This document shows positions 61,508-64,000 of a stretch of 64,000 nt of DNA, piece by piece (position 1 is the stretch's first letter; each line of letters begins with the position of its first letter). The notes beneath the pieces are model-generated. The model saw only the letters and a list, made by a program, of their open reading frames with translations. It was not told the origin of the DNA and did no database searches. The DNA is from Achromobacter sp. UMC46 (GTDB lineage: Bacteria > Pseudomonadota > Gammaproteobacteria > Burkholderiales > Burkholderiaceae_B). The translations under genes were made by a program, and so were the position numbers. The stretch lies in assembly GCF_014170335.1 (NCBI RefSeq), contig NZ_LZZS01000033.1, forward strand, positions 62,001 through 126,000, read 5' to 3'.

Positions 61508-61978
61508 ATGGATCACTCACAAGCAGGACAGGACGCGGCCAACGCCCAGCGCGCCGCCTGGATGCGCGTGCTGTCGCTGGCCAGCCCGGCTGCGCTGGAA
61601 GGGGCGTTCAGCGCCTTGGGACAGGTGCCCGCGCACCAGATGCTGCGGCCGGCCCAGACGGGCATGGCCATGGTGCGGGCCCGCAGCGGCGGCACCGGCG
61701 CGCGCTTCAACCTGGGGGAAATGACCGTGACACGTTGCGCCGTCACGCTCGGCGAAGGCGTGGTCGGCGTGGCCTACGTGCAGGGCCGTTCGCTGCAGCA
61801 CGCCGAACAGGCCGCCGTGGCCGACGCGCTGCTGCAATTACCGGATTGGCACGACACCGTGCAGGCCCAGTTGATCCAGCCGCTGGCGCAGCAGCATGCC
61901 GACCGGGTCGAGCGCCAGGCGCAGGTGGCGGGGCAGACCAAGGTGGAGTTCTTCACGATGGTGCGAGGCGAGGACTGA
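61508..61978 (+). CDS. phnG: C-P lyase subunit PhnG
   Basis: A 156-residue core subunit of the PhnGHIJ complex. It shows AAWMRVLSLASPAALEGAF, the RPAQTGMAMVRARSGGTGARFNLGEMTVTRCAV block and VGVAYVQGRSLQHAEQAAVADALL, diagnostic of PhnG. AGAGGAA precedes the ATG. It begins the rightward C-P lyase operon and ends one base before the phnH start. Confidence 0.94.
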   Translation: MDHSQAGQDAANAQRAAWMRVLSLASPAALEGAFSALGQVPAHQMLRPAQTGMAMVRARSGGTGARFNLGEMTVTRCAVTLGEGVVGVAYVQGRSLQHAEQAAVADALLQLPDWHDTVQAQLIQPLAQQHADRVERQAQVAGQTKVEFFTMVRGED

Positions 61979-61979
61979 C

Positions 61980-62597
61980 ATGCAACAACAGACACTGAAA
62001 TCCCCGGCCGCCAGCCGTGGCCTGTTGCCGGGCTTTGCCGACCCCGTCAACGATGCGCAAACCACCTTCCGCACGGCGTTGCAGGCCCTGGCGCATCCGG
62101 GACGCGTCCATCAGATCGTCGCGGAAAGCGGCGTGCCGCCCGGGCTGTCGCCCGCGATGACGGCGATGCTGCTGACCTTGGTGGACGTGGACACCCCGCT
62201 GTGGCTGCCCCGCGCGGTGGGCGCCGATGTGCTGGCGTTCCTGCGCTTCCATTGCGCCTGCCCCATCGTGCCGTCGCCCGCGCTGGCGCGATTTGCCGCG
62301 GTGCCGGCCGGTTTCGACGCCCCGGCGCTGTCGGCCTGCCATCCGGGCGACCCCGCCTATCCCGATTTGTCGACCACGCTGCTGATGGACGTGGCGTCGC
62401 TGTCCGGGGGTGACACGGTCCAGTTGTCCGGCCCGGGCATCCAGACGCGGCAGGCCCTGTCGGTGGACGGACTTGCCGACAGCTTCTGGCGCGAATGGCG
62501 GCTGAATCATCAACGGTTTCCGCTGGGCGTCGACGTGTTCCTGACGCAGGGACGGCGGATTTGTGGATTGCCGCGCACGACGCGCGTGGAGAACTGA
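61980..62597 (+). CDS. phnH: C-P lyase subunit PhnH
   Basis: A 205-residue core subunit required for C-P lyase assembly. LLPGFADPVNDAQTTFRTALQALAHPGRVHQI is the typical start, with ALLLTLVDVDTPLWLP-like sequence and QLSGPGIQTRQALSVDGLADSFWREWRLNHQRFPLGVDVF near the end. Its ATG lies one base after the phnG stop, indicating coupling. Confidence 0.94.
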   Translation: MQQQTLKSPAASRGLLPGFADPVNDAQTTFRTALQALAHPGRVHQIVAESGVPPGLSPAMTAMLLTLVDVDTPLWLPRAVGADVLAFLRFHCACPIVPSPALARFAAVPAGFDAPALSACHPGDPAYPDLSTTLLMDVASLSGGDTVQLSGPGIQTRQALSVDGLADSFWREWRLNHQRFPLGVDVFLTQGRRICGLPRTTRVEN

Positions 62598-62598
62598 C

Positions 62599-63714
62599 AT
62601 GTATGTCGCCGTGAAAGGGGGCGAACGCGCCATCCTGAATTCCTACCGCATGCTGGACGGCTACCGGCGGGGCGACCGCGAGGTCCCCGAGCTGAGCCTG
62701 GACCAGATCCGCGAACAGATGCCGCTGGCGGTGTCGCGTGTGATGGCCGAAGGGTCGCTCTACGATCCGCAACTGGCCTCGCTGGCGCTCAAGCAGGCCG
62801 CGGGCGATGTGATCGAGGCGGTGTTCCTGCTGCGGGCCTATCGCACGACGCTGTCGCGCTACGGTTATACGCAGCCGATCGACACGGGCGCCATGCGATT
62901 GCAGCGCCGGATCTCGTCCACGTTCAAAGACGTGCCGGGCGGCCAGATCCTGGGCCCGACTTACGACTACACGCAGCGCCTCTTGGACTTCTCGCTGGAG
63001 GCGCAGCGCGAAGCCGATGCGCTGCCGCCGGGTGACGAGGCCCTGGATAGCAACATGCCGCGCGTGACCGATCTGCTGGCGCACGACGATCTGATCGACG
63101 CCGAGGCCGTGCCGGAAGGCGATCCCGAACCCTTCGACCTGACGCGCCAGCCGCTGGATTTTCCAGCGCCGCGCGCCGCCCGCCTGCAGAACCTGGCGCG
63201 CGCCGACGAAGGCTTCCTGCTGTCGATGGGCTATTCGACGCAACGCGGGTACGGCAACACGCACCCGTTCGCCGCCGAGATCCGCTACGGCGCGCTGGAA
63301 GTCGAGATGCACATCGAAGAGCTGGGCTTCACCGTGACGGTCGGCGAAATCGAGATCACCGAATGCCAGATGGTCAGCCAGTTCGCGGGCAATGCGGAAG
63401 AAGGGCCGAAATTCACGCGGGGGTATGGGCTGACGTTCGGCTACGGCGAACGCAAGGCCATGTCGATGGCGCTGGTGGACCGCGCCTTGAAGGCGAAGGA
63501 CCTGGGCGAACGCGCGGATTCCCCGGCAAACGACCACGAGTTCGTGCTGTATCACAGCGACAACGTCGAGGCCTCCGGCTTCGTGCAGCACTTGAAGCTG
63601 CCGCACTACGTGGACTTCCAGGCCAACCTGGAACTGTTGCGCCGCATGCGCTCTGAACGCGCCGATGGCGCGCCGGCCCCCAACGAACTGATGGACGAGG
63701 CGGTTTCCTCATGA
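62599..63714 (+). CDS. phnI: C-P lyase subunit PhnI
   Basis: A 371-residue subunit that, with PhnG, PhnH and PhnL, exchanges the adenine of ATP for methylphosphonate. It starts MYVAVKGGERAILNSYRMLDGYRRGD and includes LDQIREQMPLAVSRVMAEGSLYDPQLASLALKQAAGD, then HIEELGFTVTVGEIEITECQMVSQF and the C-terminal HSDNVEASGFVQHLKLPHYVDFQANL. It overlaps phnJ by four bases (ATGA). Confidence 0.95.
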   Translation: MYVAVKGGERAILNSYRMLDGYRRGDREVPELSLDQIREQMPLAVSRVMAEGSLYDPQLASLALKQAAGDVIEAVFLLRAYRTTLSRYGYTQPIDTGAMRLQRRISSTFKDVPGGQILGPTYDYTQRLLDFSLEAQREADALPPGDEALDSNMPRVTDLLAHDDLIDAEAVPEGDPEPFDLTRQPLDFPAPRAARLQNLARADEGFLLSMGYSTQRGYGNTHPFAAEIRYGALEVEMHIEELGFTVTVGEIEITECQMVSQFAGNAEEGPKFTRGYGLTFGYGERKAMSMALVDRALKAKDLGERADSPANDHEFVLYHSDNVEASGFVQHLKLPHYVDFQANLELLRRMRSERADGAPAPNELMDEAVSS

Positions 63715-64000
63715 GCGCACAACACGCTACGGTCGAACGCGACGACCACTACAACTTCGCGTACCTGGACGAATCCACCAAACGCATGCTGCGCCGCGCG
63801 CTGCTCAAGGCCGTGGCGATCCCCGGCTACCAGGTGCCGTTCGGCAGCCGCGAAATGCCGCTGCCCTACGGCTGGGGCACGGGCGGCATCCAGGTCACCG
63901 CATCCATCATCGGCCAGGACGACGTGTTGAAGGTCATCGACCAGGGGTCGGACGACACCACCAACGCCATCAACATCCGCCGCTTTTTCGGCCGGGTGAC
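63711..64000 (+). CDS. phnJ: C-P lyase catalytic subunit PhnJ, 3' truncated by the window
   Basis: The first 96 codons of the radical-SAM subunit that breaks the C-P bond. Visible sequence includes YNFAYLDESTKRMLRRALLKAVAIPGYQVPFGSREMPLPYGWGTGGIQVTASIIGQDDVLKVIDQGSDDTTNAINIRRFF, an almost invariant PhnJ stretch. The cysteine cluster that binds the [4Fe-4S] centre lies beyond the right edge. phnK and phnL presumably follow. Confidence 0.93.
   Translation, partial: MSAQHATVERDDHYNFAYLDESTKRMLRRALLKAVAIPGYQVPFGSREMPLPYGWGTGGIQVTASIIGQDDVLKVIDQGSDDTTNAINIRRFFGRV

Overview
The window is high-GC DNA from a beta-proteobacterium, most likely Alcaligenaceae of the Achromobacter/Bordetella type. This inference rests on two Bug/TctC-family periplasmic receptors, a MaeB malic enzyme-phosphotransacetylase, a DUF3141-Pta-AckA-FabI cluster, a second infA and the general gene content. 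It looks like ordinary chromosome: no insertion sequence, prophage, CRISPR array, tRNA or rRNA was recognised. About 64 genes were called, two of them cut by the window ends (dacB on the left, phnJ on the right).

Layout. 1-2.1 kb: end of dacB, then upp. 2.1-11.7 kb: a nitrate-assimilation region. cysG and nasT read leftward; the nitrate ABC transporter (nrtABC), a NAD(P)H-dependent flavoprotein and the molybdenum nitrate reductase nasA read rightward. The 391-base gap between them holds two NtrC-like sites, a sigma-54 promoter, two ANTAR-type hairpins and an overlapping intrinsic terminator. 11.7-23.7 kb: a secreted protein of unknown role, a yqjD/yqjE/yqjK-like envelope operon, ubiD, a lytic transglycosylase, an aminotransferase, a degenerate FAD-domain protein, maeB, a patatin-like lipase, a barstar-like protein and rsmE. 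23.9-28.3 kb: tkt-gap-pgk. 28.3-37.7 kb: a Bug receptor, a SulP transporter, the leftward DUF3141-pta-ackA-fabI operon and a GST. 37.8-44.3 kb: a cupin, a GNAT enzyme, cbpA-cbpM, azlC-azlD, a GST, a DsbA-like protein and pit. 44.3-50.5 kb: a dltD homologue with a 41-codon DltX-like gene, mog, a lipoprotein, an M23 peptidase, a second infA, an ArsR-SRPBCC pair and a GFA protein. 50.6-53.4 kb: phnCDE with a Pho box. 53.5-57.9 kb: a LysR regulator divergent from a gamma-glutamyltransferase, Bug receptor and GAF-protein operon. 58-64 kb: the C-P lyase locus, with phnM, a DUF1045 gene and phnN leftward, phnF leftward, and phnG-phnH-phnI-phnJ rightward.

How the genes work together. NrtABC imports nitrate. 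NasA with its flavoprotein partner reduces it to nitrite, CysG supplies siroheme for a nitrite reductase that lies elsewhere, and Mog contributes to the molybdenum cofactor. PhnCDE imports phosphonates under phosphate control, PhnG-J with PhnM break the C-P bond, PhnN returns the ribose product to PRPP, and PhnF probably represses through a GTCTAGA palindrome found in front of both phnM and phnG.

The most interesting items are the complete, mutually exclusive ANTAR/terminator leader in front of the nas operon, and the dltD-dltX-like pair in a Gram-negative. The latter includes a tiny membrane protein ending in an F-x-Y-x-x-F motif. Less certain is a candidate structured RNA at 48.9 kb. All calls come from reading the sequence; no database search was run.
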